From Aliitabrizicola sp031408575 (GTDB taxonomy: Bacteria > Pseudomonadota > Alphaproteobacteria > Rhodobacterales > Rhodobacteraceae), in assembly GCA_031408575.1 (NCBI GenBank), contig JANNWS010000190.1:1-64000 (forward strand): a stretch of 64,000 nt of DNA, written 5' to 3'. The notes below the pieces were generated by a model. That model saw nothing but the letters and a program-made list of their open reading frames with translations, did not search any database and was not told where the DNA came from. The translations under genes were made by a program, and so were the position numbers. This document shows, in pieces, positions 42,568 to 52,611 of this stretch. Within the stretch, counting starts at the first letter, position 1, and every line of letters begins with the position of its first letter.

Positions 42568-43542
42568 ATGAGCGACGGCATAGCGGTTCGCAACGATCAA
42601 CCCGCCGATCACGGCGGCGGGATCGACGCCGCGCGGGCGCGCTTTGGCGGCGCTCGGACCGATTGGATCGACCTGTCGACCGGGATCAACCCGATCGGTT
42701 ATCCGCTGCCCGTGATACCGTCCGATGCATGGGCGGCGCTGCCAGACAGGGCCGCCGAGGCAGCGCTTGTCGCCGCCGCTCGGGCGTTCTGGGGCGTGCC
42801 GGAGGGGGCCGCCATTATGGCAGCCCCTGGCACCTCGGCCCTGATCGCACGGATTCCGGCCCTTGGCGCTCCGGGCCGGGTGCGGATACCGGGGCCGACC
42901 TACAATGAACATGCACGGGCATTTGCCGCGCAGGGCTGGACGGTGGTGGACGGCGCAGGCGACGCACTGGTGCTGGTGCAGCCGAACAACCCCGACGGGC
43001 GGATCTGGGCGGCGGGAGATGCCACGGGCGCGCTGATGGTGATCGACGAGAGTTTTGCCGATGTGGCGCCTGCGGTGTCGCTGGTGGCTCTGGCTGCACG
43101 ACCGGGGGTGGTGGTGCTGAAGGGGTTGGGCAAATTCTGGGGGCTGGCGGGGTTGCGGCTGGGGTTTGCCATTGGTGATCCGGTATTGCTTGCACGGTTG
43201 ACTGCATTGCTGGGACCGTGGCCAGTGTCTGGCCCGGCGCTTTTGATTGGTGCAGCGGCGCTGTCGGATGCCGGTTGGGCCGCAGCGGCGCGGAGCAGGC
43301 TGGCACAGGATGCGGCGCGACTGGACGCGATTCTGACGGCGGCGGGGGCGCGGATTGCAGGTGGCACGACGTTGTTCCGGCTGGCCGAGGTGGCGGATGC
43401 GGTGCGCTGGCAAGACGTGCTGGCGCGGCATCGGGTCTGGACGCGGGTGTTCCCTTATAGTGCGCATTGGCTGCGGTTGGGCTTGCCGGGAACCAACGCC
43501 GCCTGGGCGCGTCTTGAAGCGGCGCTGCGGGACGTGTCATGA
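42568..43542 (+). CDS. cobC: Threonine-phosphate decarboxylase (CobC/CobD aminotransferase fold)
   Basis: A 324-residue PLP enzyme of cobalamin synthesis that makes (R)-1-aminopropan-2-ol phosphate from L-threonine phosphate, the linker to the nucleotide loop. It shows DLSTGINPIGYP near the start, VQPNNPDGRIW, and the PLP lysine region LKGLGKFWGLAGLRLGF. The ATG at 42568 has a GGAG-like site; a TTG at 42517 was rejected. Its stop overlaps cbiB by four bases, and the two catalyse consecutive steps. Confidence 0.92.
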   Translation: MSDGIAVRNDQPADHGGGIDAARARFGGARTDWIDLSTGINPIGYPLPVIPSDAWAALPDRAAEAALVAAARAFWGVPEGAAIMAAPGTSALIARIPALGAPGRVRIPGPTYNEHARAFAAQGWTVVDGAGDALVLVQPNNPDGRIWAAGDATGALMVIDESFADVAPAVSLVALAARPGVVVLKGLGKFWGLAGLRLGFAIGDPVLLARLTALLGPWPVSGPALLIGAAALSDAGWAAAARSRLAQDAARLDAILTAAGARIAGGTTLFRLAEVADAVRWQDVLARHRVWTRVFPYSAHWLRLGLPGTNAAWARLEAALRDVS

Positions 43543-44447
43543 GCGCCGCCCTGCTGATCCCCGCACTGCTGCTGGATGCGGCTTTGGGCGAGCCGAAATG
43601 GCTGTGGTCGCGCCTCCCACATCCGGCAGTGCTGATGGGCCGGGCCGTGGGGTGGATGGATGCCCGGTTCAACACGGGCGATAGGCGCCGCGCCAAGGGG
43701 GCGGTGGCGATGGCGGTGCTGGTCGTCGGGGCCGGTGGTCTGGGGGCTGCGATTGCAGCCGTGCCGGATGGCGGTGTGCTGGAGGTGATCGTGGCGGCGA
43801 TTCTGCTGGCGCAGCGCAGTCTGGTGGACCATGTGCGCGCCGTGGGCGACGCACTGCGCCTGTCATTGGGTGACGGGCGACGGATGGTGGCACGAATCGT
43901 CGGACGCGATACCCGCGCGCTGGACGGCCCCGGCGTGGCGCGGGGCGCCATCGAGAGTGCCGCCGAGAATCTGAGCGACGGGGTGATTGCGCCCGCGATG
44001 TTCTTTCTGGTGTTCGGGCTGCCGGGGCTGATGATCTACAAGATCGCCAATACCGCCGACAGCATGATCGGCCATCGCACGCCGCGGCATGAAGACTTCG
44101 GCTGGGCCGCGGCGCGGTTCGACGATGTGCTGAACTGGATTCCCGCGCGGCTGACGGCGGCGCTGATCGCAGTGACGCACGGGTGCTTTGATGCGGCGCC
44201 GATCCTGCGCGACGGGCCGCTGCACCGCTCACCCAATGCGGGCTGGCCGGAGGCGGCTATGGCCGTCGTTCTGAACGTGGCGCTGTCCGGCCCGCGCAGC
44301 TACAACGGCGAGAGCCGCGATTTCCCCTGGGTCTGGCCCGAGGGGCAGGCCTACCCCGGTCCGGACCAGATCGACCAGGCGTGCGGCGTGCTGTGGCGGG
44401 CCTGGGCGGGGCTGCTGGCGGTGGCTATGTTGTTTGCGCTGTTCTGA
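43539..44447 (+). CDS. cbiB: Adenosylcobinamide-phosphate synthase
   Basis: CbiB (also called CobD), a 302-residue inner-membrane enzyme joining aminopropanol phosphate to adenosylcobyric acid. Several membrane helices are evident. Conserved blocks are LLDAALGEPKWLWSRLPHP, ESAAENLSDGVIAPAMFF, and NTADSMIGHRTPRHEDFGW, followed by GPRSYNG. It is translationally coupled to cobC. The rest of the cobalamin pathway is not in view. Confidence 0.95.
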   Translation: MSAALLIPALLLDAALGEPKWLWSRLPHPAVLMGRAVGWMDARFNTGDRRRAKGAVAMAVLVVGAGGLGAAIAAVPDGGVLEVIVAAILLAQRSLVDHVRAVGDALRLSLGDGRRMVARIVGRDTRALDGPGVARGAIESAAENLSDGVIAPAMFFLVFGLPGLMIYKIANTADSMIGHRTPRHEDFGWAAARFDDVLNWIPARLTAALIAVTHGCFDAAPILRDGPLHRSPNAGWPEAAMAVVLNVALSGPRSYNGESRDFPWVWPEGQAYPGPDQIDQACGVLWRAWAGLLAVAMLFALF

Positions 44448-44504
44448 CGGTTGCGGGGGCTGGTGCGGCTGTTAATGTCCGTGAAGGATCATTCGGAGCA
44501 TGTC

Positions 44505-45674
44505 ATGCGGTTTGTCGCCTTTTCGCTTTTCCTGACGATTGCCACCCCCGCCTTTGCCGCGCCTTGCGGCGGCGATTTTCGCGACTTCGTGATTGCGATG
44601 AAGGCCGAAGCCATGGCGCAAGGCTATCCGCAGGATGCTGTCGACAGTTTCTTTCAGGGAGTGCGGCAAGACAAGCGGGCGCTTAAGGCCGACCGGTCGC
44701 AATCGGTGTTCCAGAAGCCGTTCCTCGATTTCTCAAAGGCGCTGATCCGCAAGGACCGGCTGCAGACCGGGCTGGCAAAGTCCGATGCGCTGGACGCGGT
44801 GTTTGATGCGGCCCAGCGCGACTATGGCGTGCCGCGCGGCATCCTGCTGGCTTTCTGGGCGTTCGAGACGGACTTCGGACAGGTGCAGGGCGATTTCAAC
44901 ACGGTAAATGCGTTGGTCACGCTGGGCCATGATTGCCGGCGACCCGAGTTGTTTCAGCCGCAGATTCTGGCGGCGCTGACGCTCTATCAGCAAGGCATGA
45001 TCGACCCCGCCACCACCACCGGGGCCTGGGCGGGCGAGATCGGCATGGTGCAGATGCTGCCGGCCGACATTCTGGCGGATGGCGTGGACGGGGACGGCGA
45101 CGGCGTGATCAGCCTGAAAACCTCGGCCCCTGATGCGCTTTTGTCGGCGGCACGCAAGTTGAATGCCCTGGGCTGGACTGCCGGTCAGCCGTGGTTGCAA
45201 GAGGTTACCCTGCCCGATGATTTCGACTGGTCACTGACCGGGCTGGACAAGACGCTGGCGGTGGAAAGCTGGGCCGGGCTGGGCGCGGCCCCGGTGCAGG
45301 GCGCGTTACCAGCGGACGATCTGCGCGCGTCCGTTCTGTTGCCGCAGGGGCGCGATGGCCCGGCGTTTCTGGCCTATCCGAACTTCAACGTGCTGTTCAA
45401 CTGGAACAAGAGCTTCGTCTATGTGACCACGGCGGCCTATTTCGCCACCCGGCTTGAAGGGGCGCCGCCCTATGCCGCAGGCGCGCCAGAACCCGGGCTG
45501 ACCGCCAACGAGATGGTGCGGTTGCAGGAAAAGCTGGCCGCGCGTGGGCATGATGTGGGCAAGGCCGATGGCATTCTGGGCGCGCAAACCCGGATGGCGG
45601 TGCAGAACGAACAGGTTCGCCTTGGCCAACCTGCCGATGCCTGGCCCACTGCGGCGCTGCTGAACGCGCTCTAA
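44505..45674 (+). CDS. Lytic murein transglycosylase, MltB type
   Basis: A 389-residue periplasmic peptidoglycan lyase. An 18-residue signal peptide ends at TPAFA. The catalytic domain has the active-site glutamate in FWAFETDFG and GEIGMVQMLPADI. A C-terminal peptidoglycan-binding domain (about 330-389) includes KADGILGAQTRMAVQ. There is no lipobox, so it is soluble rather than lipidated like E. coli MltB. The ATG at 44505 has a GGAG site. Confidence 0.92.
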   Translation: MRFVAFSLFLTIATPAFAAPCGGDFRDFVIAMKAEAMAQGYPQDAVDSFFQGVRQDKRALKADRSQSVFQKPFLDFSKALIRKDRLQTGLAKSDALDAVFDAAQRDYGVPRGILLAFWAFETDFGQVQGDFNTVNALVTLGHDCRRPELFQPQILAALTLYQQGMIDPATTTGAWAGEIGMVQMLPADILADGVDGDGDGVISLKTSAPDALLSAARKLNALGWTAGQPWLQEVTLPDDFDWSLTGLDKTLAVESWAGLGAAPVQGALPADDLRASVLLPQGRDGPAFLAYPNFNVLFNWNKSFVYVTTAAYFATRLEGAPPYAAGAPEPGLTANEMVRLQEKLAARGHDVGKADGILGAQTRMAVQNEQVRLGQPADAWPTAALLNAL

Positions 45675-45675
45675 G

Positions 45676-46584
45676 GTGGCGGGCTGGGGTGTCTGCACCA
45701 CACTTGCGGCAAGCAAGGATCAGATGCTGGCCTTCGTGGCCCATCACCTTGATCTGGGGGCCGGTCACATCTGGCTGCATTTCGATGATCCCGACTCGCC
45801 CACCGCCGAGATGGCCACGCGCCTGCCGCACACGACCGTGATCCGTTGTGACGCGGCCTACTGGCAGGCGCTACAGGGTCATCGGCCCGACCCGCACCAG
45901 ACCCGGCAATCGCGCAATATCCAGAGGGTGTGTGCCGAAGCGGCGCTGCCTTGGGTCGTCCATCTGGACCATGACGAGTTTCTGCTTGCCGATGGCCCTG
46001 TCGCCGGGATGCTGGATGGCGTGCCGAAAGACCGGCTGCTGGTGCGCGTCGCACCCTTTGAGGCACTGCATGATCCGGCGCTGCCGGATGACATCTTCAC
46101 CGCACGGTATTTCCGCGCGCCGCTGCGCGGGCCGCGCCATGCCGCCGACCGCGCCGCCCTGTTTGGCAACTATGCGCCGCTTATGCCCGATGGCGTGCTA
46201 AGCCATTCCGCCGGCAAGTGTTTCTTCCGCACCGGGATCCACCGCCTGAAGCCGCGCATCCACGGGGCGTTCCATGCCAATGCGCGCGTGCCGGGCGGGG
46301 TATTTCACCCGGACCTCACTCTGCTGCATTTCCATGCACAGGACCGGGAACAATGGCTGGACAGGCTGGAATTCCGGCTGGCGCAGGGGGGCTACCGCGA
46401 CCGCCCGCTGCAACGCTGGCTGGCGCAGGCCGATATTGCGGCGCGCATCGCCTTTTACGATGCGGTGCAGGTGGCAACGCCGGACAAGGTTGATCTGCTA
46501 CGCAGGCTTGGGTTGATGCGCGAGGTTGACCTTGGTCTGAGCGCCAAGGTTGCTGCCCTGACCGAAGCGATTGAGCGGGGGTGA
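45676..46584 (+). CDS. Glycosyltransferase family 2-like protein
   Basis: A 302-residue probable glycosyltransferase of the type found in many Rhodobacteraceae (Glyco_tranf_2_4-like). The nucleotide-sugar/metal site is the acidic cluster in VVHLDHDEFLL, near residue 96, preceded by HLDLGAGHIWLHFDD. The C-terminal half has HSAGKCFFRTG and LLHFHAQDREQW. It starts at a GTG (45676), one base after the upstream stop, implying coupling to the transglycosylase gene. Donor and acceptor are unknown. Confidence 0.82.
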   Translation: MAGWGVCTTLAASKDQMLAFVAHHLDLGAGHIWLHFDDPDSPTAEMATRLPHTTVIRCDAAYWQALQGHRPDPHQTRQSRNIQRVCAEAALPWVVHLDHDEFLLADGPVAGMLDGVPKDRLLVRVAPFEALHDPALPDDIFTARYFRAPLRGPRHAADRAALFGNYAPLMPDGVLSHSAGKCFFRTGIHRLKPRIHGAFHANARVPGGVFHPDLTLLHFHAQDREQWLDRLEFRLAQGGYRDRPLQRWLAQADIAARIAFYDAVQVATPDKVDLLRRLGLMREVDLGLSAKVAALTEAIERG

Positions 46585-46685
46585 GTTCCAACCGGGTCGC
46601 GGGGCCGGTGGGCCGCGGGCGAAGCGTAACCTCTGCCGTTGTTGGGACGCAGCGCCTTTGCCAGAGGGCAAGGCAGAGCCGAACG

Positions 46686-49600
46686 TCAGGCGACCAGCGC
46701 CTCGGCCTTGCGAAGATCGACGCTGACAAGCTGGCTGACGCCCTGTTCCACCATCGTGACGCCAAAAAGACGGTCCATCCGCGCCATTGTCACGGCGTGG
46801 TGCGTGATGATCAGGAACCGGGTTTCGGTGCGCCGCGTCATCTCGTCCAGCAGGTCGCAAAAGCGCGTGACGTTTGCATCGTCCAACGGTGCATCCACCT
46901 CGTCGAGCACGCAGATCGGGGCGGGGTTTGCCAGGAACACACCAAAGATCAGGGCAAGAGCGGTCAGCGTCTGTTCGCCCCCCGAAAGCAGCGACAGCAC
47001 GGCCAGCTTCTTGCCGGGGGGCTGGCACATGATCTCCAGCCCCGCCTCCAGCGGATCGTCACTTTCCACCAGCACGAGGCGCGCCTCGCCGCCGCCGAAA
47101 AGATGGGTGAACAGGGTGGCAAAATTGGCGTTGACCTGTTCGAAGGCAGTCAGCAGGCGTTCGCGGCCTTCGCGGTTCAAGCCGGCGATACCCGCGCGCA
47201 GGCGCTTTATCGCCTCATCAAGATCGACTTTTTCGGCTTTCAGGGTGTCATGCTCGGACTGCACCGCTTTCGCGTCTTCCTCGGCGCGCAGGTTGACCGC
47301 ACCCAAGGCCTCGCGCTGCCGCTTCAGTCGGTTCACGTCGGCCTCCAGTGTGGCGGCGTCAGGCATCGCGGCAGGGTCGCCGTGCAGACCTTCAAGCAGG
47401 GTGGCGGGCGAAAGCTGGGTCTCCTCGCGGATACGCTCGGCTGCGGCGTCAACAGTGGCTTTGGCGGCATCGGCGCGGGCCTCGGCACGGGCGCGGGCCT
47501 CGCGCGCTTCGCTGCCACCGCGTTCGGCGTCCCGTTCAGCGGTCTGGGCGGCGCGCAAAGTGGTGTCTGCCAGCGCCAACGCATCGGCGGCAGCGCTGCG
47601 GCGGGCCTCGGCTGTGGCGATGGCATCGCCCAGTTCTTCGCGCTTGATGGCGAGGTCTTCAGGGGCGGCGCTTGCCTCGGCCAGCGCCTCTTCGGCTTCG
47701 GTGCGGCGTTCGGCAAGCTCGGCGCTACGTTTTTCAGCGGTATCAAGGCGGTGGCGCCAGCCCGACACTTCCTTGACGATTTCCTGCCGGCGGCGCACGC
47801 GCGCCTCGCCTTCGCGGCGCAACTCATCCTGACCCGAGCGGCGCGACATCATGGCAATGCGGGCGGCCTCGACGGCAGTCTTCACCTGCTCCACCCCGGC
47901 GCGGGCGGCGCCAAGATCAGGCAGGGCCGCTGCCGCTGTTTCGGCCTCGCGCACCGCCGTGCGGGCTGCCAACGCCTCATCCTCATGGCGCGCGACGGCC
48001 AGACGGGCCGCGTCCAGTTTGCCCCCGGCGATAGAGCGGTCTGCCTCGGCGCGGGCAAGGGCGCGGCTGGCCTCGGTCACGCGCAAGTCAGCGGCGCGGC
48101 GGGCATCGCGGGCCATCTGATCAGCGCGGGCAAGGTCGGCAAGCCTGCGGTGCAGACTTTCATGCGCCTGCCGCGCCCCTTCGGCCCGTGCCGCGACCTC
48201 TTCCAGATCACGCTTCAGTGCAACCAGACGGTTCAGTTGTTGCAGGCGCAGGGCAGCGGCAGAGGGCGCGTCTTCCGACCCGGCGCGGAACCCGTCCCAA
48301 CGCCACAGGTCGCCCTCGATGCTGACAAGACGCTGGCCGGGGCGCAATTCGGCTTGCAGTGTTGCCCCCCGATCGCGCGGGACAAGGCCGATCTGACCGA
48401 TCCGGCGGTTCAGAACACCCGGCACCACGACATGGGCCGAAAGTGGCGACGCCCCGTTCGGCAGAGGTTGGGGTGTCGCGTAGTCAGGCAGGCCGGTCCA
48501 GCCGGATTTGGCCGCCGCAGCAACTTCCGGGGCGCGCAAATCGTCGGCGAGGGCTGCACCCAGCGCCATTTCATAGCCGGGGGTGACGGAAACACGGTCA
48601 AGCAACTGCGAACCGGCCTGGGTTTCACGATCCACCAGCCGGCCAAGTGCGGCAACCTCGGCACGCAACGCACTCGCCTCGCCTTCCGCCTCGGACCGGG
48701 CCGCACGGGCTTCGGCCTCGCGGCCCTGGGTTTCGGCGCGCGCCTGTTCGGCCAAGGCGAGGGCGGCTTCGGTGTCTTCGGCCAGCGCGCGGGCGGTCTC
48801 TTGCGCCATGTCGGCGGCATCGAACGCATCCGTCGCGCGTTCCAGTGCCTCTTGCGCGGCTTCCACGGCGTCAACAGAACGCGCAGCTTCGGTCTCGGCT
48901 TTGTGAACGGTTGTTCGGTTATCGCCCAAAAGACGCTGCACTGATTGGTGACGCGCAGCCAGTCGGGCGACATCCTCGGTCACGTCCGACTGCGCGGACT
49001 CGCGGTCTGACAGGATCGCCGCAGCGTCGCGGGCCAGATCAGAAGCTTCGGCAAGCCGGGCCTCGTGGCCATCGTGGGCGCGGGCAATCTGGGTCTGTTC
49101 CCAGTCAAGCCGGGCAATCGTCTCGACCGCGTCGTGGTTAAGCCCGGCCTCACGCTCGATATCGCGGCCAAGTTGTTCGACGCGGCCGCGCAAGGTTTCG
49201 ATCCTGCCACGGGCCTGCGCGTCCTGGTCGGCCAGTTGATCACGCTGCACCATCAGGCGTTGCAGCACCGCAGCCGCAATCGCATCTTCCTCGCGCCGGG
49301 GGGGCAGTGCCTCTTCGGCAAGGCTGCGGGCCTTGCCTGCCAAGCGCGCGGCAGCCTCTGCCTGAGATGTGGTCAGCATCCGGTCGCGCAGGGCGGCGTC
49401 GGCTTCGGCCCGCGCCTCGTCGGCTTCACGCCAGCGGCGAAACAACAGCATGCCTTCGGCACGGCGCAGATCTTCGCCAATCTCGCGGTAGCGGGCGGCA
49501 GCGCGCGCTTGCCGTGCCAGCGTTGCAAGCTGCTGGGCCATCGCTTCGATCACGTCATCGACGCGGACAAGGTTCGTTTCGGTCGCTTGCAGGCGCAGTT

Positions 49601-50141
49601 CCGCCTCGTGCCGGCGCTGATACAGTCCGGAAATACCCGCCGCCTCTTCCAGAATCCGGCGGCGGTTCTTCGGCTTGGCGTTGATCAGTTCCGCGATCTG
49701 ACCCTGCCGCACCAATGCGGGCGATTGTGCGCCCGTCGACGCATCAGCAAAAAGCATCTGGATATCGCGCGCGCGGACATCCTTTGCGTTCGCCTTGTAG
49801 GCCGACCCGGCGTCACGGGTGATTCGGCGGACAATCTCGATCTGGTCCTGATCGTTGAAGCCCGAGGGTGCCAAACGGTCGGCATTGTCGATGACGATTG
49901 AAACCTCGGCAAAGTTCCGTGCCCCGCGGGTGGCGGCACCGGCAAAGATCACATCCTCCATCCCGCCGCCGCGCACTGCGGAGGCACGGTTTTCGCCCAT
50001 CACCCAGCGCAACGCCTCCAGCAAGTTGGATTTGCCGCAGCCATTTGGCCCGACAACGCCAGTCAAACCCTGATGAATCACAAGGTCTGTCGGATCGACA
50101 AAGCTTTTGAACCCGTTAAGCCGTAGCCGCGAAAAGCGCAC
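46686..50141 (-). CDS. smc: Chromosome segregation protein SMC
   Basis: SMC, the 1151-residue condensin ATPase. The N-terminal Walker A is GPNGCGKS (31-38). Two long coiled-coil arms flank a hinge at about 510-660, where the composition becomes less charged. The C-terminal head has the signature LLSGGEQTLTALAL and Walker B VLDEVDAP. It acts with ScpA and ScpB, which are not in the window. The coiled coils, rich in Ala/Glu/Arg, create long open frames on the opposite strand that are not genes. Confidence 0.97.
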   Translation of the reverse strand: MRFSRLRLNGFKSFVDPTDLVIHQGLTGVVGPNGCGKSNLLEALRWVMGENRASAVRGGGMEDVIFAGAATRGARNFAEVSIVIDNADRLAPSGFNDQDQIEIVRRITRDAGSAYKANAKDVRARDIQMLFADASTGAQSPALVRQGQIAELINAKPKNRRRILEEAAGISGLYQRRHEAELRLQATETNLVRVDDVIEAMAQQLATLARQARAAARYREIGEDLRRAEGMLLFRRWREADEARAEADAALRDRMLTTSQAEAAARLAGKARSLAEEALPPRREEDAIAAAVLQRLMVQRDQLADQDAQARGRIETLRGRVEQLGRDIEREAGLNHDAVETIARLDWEQTQIARAHDGHEARLAEASDLARDAAAILSDRESAQSDVTEDVARLAARHQSVQRLLGDNRTTVHKAETEAARSVDAVEAAQEALERATDAFDAADMAQETARALAEDTEAALALAEQARAETQGREAEARAARSEAEGEASALRAEVAALGRLVDRETQAGSQLLDRVSVTPGYEMALGAALADDLRAPEVAAAAKSGWTGLPDYATPQPLPNGASPLSAHVVVPGVLNRRIGQIGLVPRDRGATLQAELRPGQRLVSIEGDLWRWDGFRAGSEDAPSAAALRLQQLNRLVALKRDLEEVAARAEGARQAHESLHRRLADLARADQMARDARRAADLRVTEASRALARAEADRSIAGGKLDAARLAVARHEDEALAARTAVREAETAAAALPDLGAARAGVEQVKTAVEAARIAMMSRRSGQDELRREGEARVRRRQEIVKEVSGWRHRLDTAEKRSAELAERRTEAEEALAEASAAPEDLAIKREELGDAIATAEARRSAAADALALADTTLRAAQTAERDAERGGSEAREARARAEARADAAKATVDAAAERIREETQLSPATLLEGLHGDPAAMPDAATLEADVNRLKRQREALGAVNLRAEEDAKAVQSEHDTLKAEKVDLDEAIKRLRAGIAGLNREGRERLLTAFEQVNANFATLFTHLFGGGEARLVLVESDDPLEAGLEIMCQPPGKKLAVLSLLSGGEQTLTALALIFGVFLANPAPICVLDEVDAPLDDANVTRFCDLLDEMTRRTETRFLIITHHAVTMARMDRLFGVTMVEQGVSQLVSVDLRKAEALVA

Positions 50142-50363
50142 CCGTGATCCTTTCGCCTGATTCCGACAGGGACGTCATCGTCGGGTCATGCCGACCCCGA
50201 GTCAACATCGCAGCCCACGATATGGCGGGGATCGGCGCATTATCTACAACATCTTGCCCGCAAAGGAGCGTGCAGCAATATCGAGGCCGCGCTTTTGACA
50301 TCAGTCCGACCTTGCACCGGCGGCGGCGCGCTTTACCTTGCCCAGTAATTGAATGGAGGCGCA

Positions 50364-50912
50364 ATGCCCGAACTGACCCTGCTTGGCATTCCCGGCGCGC
50401 TGCGGGCGGCCTCGACGAACCGACTGCTCCTAGCCGAGGCGCGTCGCCTTTTTGGCGCGGCCACCATGACCGAGGCCGACCTGCGTCTGCCGCTTTATGA
50501 CGGCGATCTGGAAGACGCGCAGGGCATACCGCCTGAGGTGCAGCGACTTGCCGATCAGATCCGGGCGGCGGATGCGGTGATCATTGCCACGCCGGAATAC
50601 AACAAGGCGCTGCCGGGGGTGCTAAAGAACGCACTCGACTGGGTCAGCCGAACGAAGGGCGGGCCGTGGCGCGACAAGCCGGTGGCAATCATGTCGGCCG
50701 CAGGGGGTCGGGCGGGGGGCGAACGGTCGCAGTTTTCGCTGCGCCTTGCGATGGTGCCGTTCCGCGCCACGGTGCTGCCGGGGCCAGAGGTGATGGTGGC
50801 CGATTCGGGGGACGCCTTCGGGGTTGACGGGCGCCTGAAGGACGAACGCTATCTCAAGGCTTTGACCGAGTTGACGGGGCTTTTGCGGGCAGAGGCGGAG
50901 CGGCGGCGTTAG
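50364..50912 (+). CDS. NADPH-dependent FMN reductase family protein
   Basis: A 182-residue flavodoxin-like NAD(P)H:FMN/quinone reductase. The FMN phosphate loop is GALRAASTNR near residue 10, and the family signature TPEYNKALPGVLKNALDW is at about residue 73. GGRAGG follows. The ATG at 50364 has a GGAGGC site. It may reduce chromate, quinones or azo compounds; the substrate is not visible. Its stop codon overlaps the stop of the opposing gene by three to four bases. Confidence 0.9.
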   Translation: MPELTLLGIPGALRAASTNRLLLAEARRLFGAATMTEADLRLPLYDGDLEDAQGIPPEVQRLADQIRAADAVIIATPEYNKALPGVLKNALDWVSRTKGGPWRDKPVAIMSAAGGRAGGERSQFSLRLAMVPFRATVLPGPEVMVADSGDAFGVDGRLKDERYLKALTELTGLLRAEAERRR

Positions 50913-51928
50913 TCGAACGTCCCCGTCACCCGTCCGAACAGCATGAAGGCGCGGGCGGTGCGGGTTTCGGCAAGTTCAGCCACGTCCTGATCGCTGGCGT
51001 TCCTTTCGAAGTCCTGGAACGTGCGGTCGAACTGGCGCAGGAAATGGTGGGCGGCATCGCGGAATACCGTGTCTTCGCGCATCCGGCCTGCGGTCAGGGC
51101 AAGGCTGGACCGGTCGCGAACCCCGCCCAGACCGGCAATCGCGCGCCCGCGCTCGCCCTGTGCAAAGCGCCGCCACACTTCGGCGCGCGCCCGGTCGGGC
51201 TTCAGGTCATCCATGTAGATGCCATCTTGCGACAGCAAAGTCAGAACATCCTGCGCCGCCCGGATCAGCTTTGACGTGCTGCGATCCTCCAGCGCCAGAC
51301 GCAGCGCGCGAAAGCCCGCCTTGTCATCGGGCGTTTCGGGAAAGTTCAGCGCGCGGATGAAGTCACCGACCGACAGCGGCGGGCGCAGATCTTCGGCAGG
51401 AGTGCCAAGGGCAAGGCCGGGCTGTTCGTCACCCGCTGTGGCGCGGGGCAGCGCCAGTGCTGCCTTGCGGTCAGCCGACGGCACTGTCTGGGCCGGGTCG
51501 CGGCGCGAGGTAAAGGTGGCAAGGGCGTTTTCCGTCTGGCGCTGCGCCGCTGCAATCTCGTCCAGCTTCTTTTCAACCGACGGCTTCATGCCGACCGCCG
51601 CCGCCTGACTTTGCGCGACATAAGCGTTGCGCATCGCATCGACCGCCGCCTGCAAGCGCGCCGCCTCGTCCCGCAGGGCGCGCACCGACCGCGATGTGGT
51701 GACCGCCACCCAGATCAGCGCCAGCGGCAAAAAGATCACCAGCGCGGTCATCACAAGGCTGAGCGGGCCACCCTCACCGGGGGAAAACAGCAGGTAAATC
51801 GCAACGGCAGCAATCCAGATCAGGCACAGCACCGCCGCCGCCAGTTCCGACCCGCCGGGGCCGCCGCCGCCATCGGGCCGGGCAAAACGGCCCAGATCCA
51901 TCGGTTTGTCCTGATCAGTCTCCGGCAT
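50909..51928 (-). CDS. Membrane protein of unknown function with coiled-coil region
   Basis: A 339-residue protein. Two membrane helices (about 30-50 and 58-78) are separated by a short loop, followed by a predicted coiled coil over ALRDEAARLQAAVDAM and neighbours, and a long soluble C-terminal part with RALRLALEDRSTSKLI. I recognise no family. The ATG at 51928 is a choice; a GTG at 51976, just after the greA stop, would add 16 residues and is equally possible. It is transcribed behind greA. Confidence 0.7.
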   Translation of the reverse strand: MPETDQDKPMDLGRFARPDGGGGPGGSELAAAVLCLIWIAAVAIYLLFSPGEGGPLSLVMTALVIFLPLALIWVAVTTSRSVRALRDEAARLQAAVDAMRNAYVAQSQAAAVGMKPSVEKKLDEIAAAQRQTENALATFTSRRDPAQTVPSADRKAALALPRATAGDEQPGLALGTPAEDLRPPLSVGDFIRALNFPETPDDKAGFRALRLALEDRSTSKLIRAAQDVLTLLSQDGIYMDDLKPDRARAEVWRRFAQGERGRAIAGLGGVRDRSSLALTAGRMREDTVFRDAAHHFLRQFDRTFQDFERNASDQDVAELAETRTARAFMLFGRVTGTFD

Positions 51929-51978
51929 CGTGGTGTTCCGATCCTCGGCCCCGCGTCGCGTCAGATAAGCCCGCACCG

Positions 51979-52449
51979 TCAGACGAAGCGGATGCTCACC
52001 ACTTCATAGCTGCGCTCGCCGCCGGGGGTCTTGACCTCGACACTGTCGCCCTCGGACTTGCCGATCAATGCGCGCGCCAAAGGTGAGCGGATGTTCAGCA
52101 GGCCGTGTTCGATATCGGCCTCTGTCTCGCCCACGATCTGATAGGTCTTTTTTTCGTCGGTATCTTCATCAACCAGCGTGACCGTCGCACCGAACTTGAT
52201 GGCTCCCGAAAGCTTCGTCGGATCAATCACTTCAGCCAGCGACAGCACCGCCTCAAGCTCCTTGATACGGCCTTCGATGAAGCTCTGTTTTTCGCGGGCG
52301 GCGTGATACTCGGCGTTTTCCGACAGATCGCCATGTTCGCGCGCTTCTGCAATGGCACGGATCACGGCAGGGCGTTCCACCGATTTCAGAACCTTCAACT
52401 CTTCATCCAGGGCGGCATGGCCGCCACGGGTCATCGGAATCTTTTCCAT
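51979..52449 (-). CDS. greA: Transcription elongation factor GreA
   Basis: GreA rescues backtracked RNA polymerase by stimulating transcript cleavage. It has 156 residues. It begins MEKIPMTRGGHAALDEELK; the N-terminal coiled coil has the acidic tip with GDLSENAEYHAAREKQ, and the C-terminal FKBP-like domain ends in TPGGERSYEVVSI. The ATG at 52449 gives the family's usual length; a start at 52494 adds unrelated residues. Confidence 0.96.
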   Translation of the reverse strand: MEKIPMTRGGHAALDEELKVLKSVERPAVIRAIAEAREHGDLSENAEYHAAREKQSFIEGRIKELEAVLSLAEVIDPTKLSGAIKFGATVTLVDEDTDEKKTYQIVGETEADIEHGLLNIRSPLARALIGKSEGDSVEVKTPGGERSYEVVSIRFV

Positions 52450-52611
52450 CGGCCTCATCATTAAACAGAAACGCCCCGGCCCGTTTGGGGCCACGGCGTT
52501 GAACCTCGGTCATGGTGACAACCTGACCCGAGAGGGGCAGTAATTGCAAGAGGCATGGCTTGGTTGCGCAACCGTCCTGCCGCGCACGCAACAATAGTGC
52601 CGTGTTGCCGC

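Noticed and set aside
46581..48944. A long open frame opposite smc (787 codons), with others nearby
   Set aside because: It mirrors the Ala/Glu/Arg-rich coiled coils of smc, has no recognisable domain, and the smc reading with Walker and signature motifs is certain.
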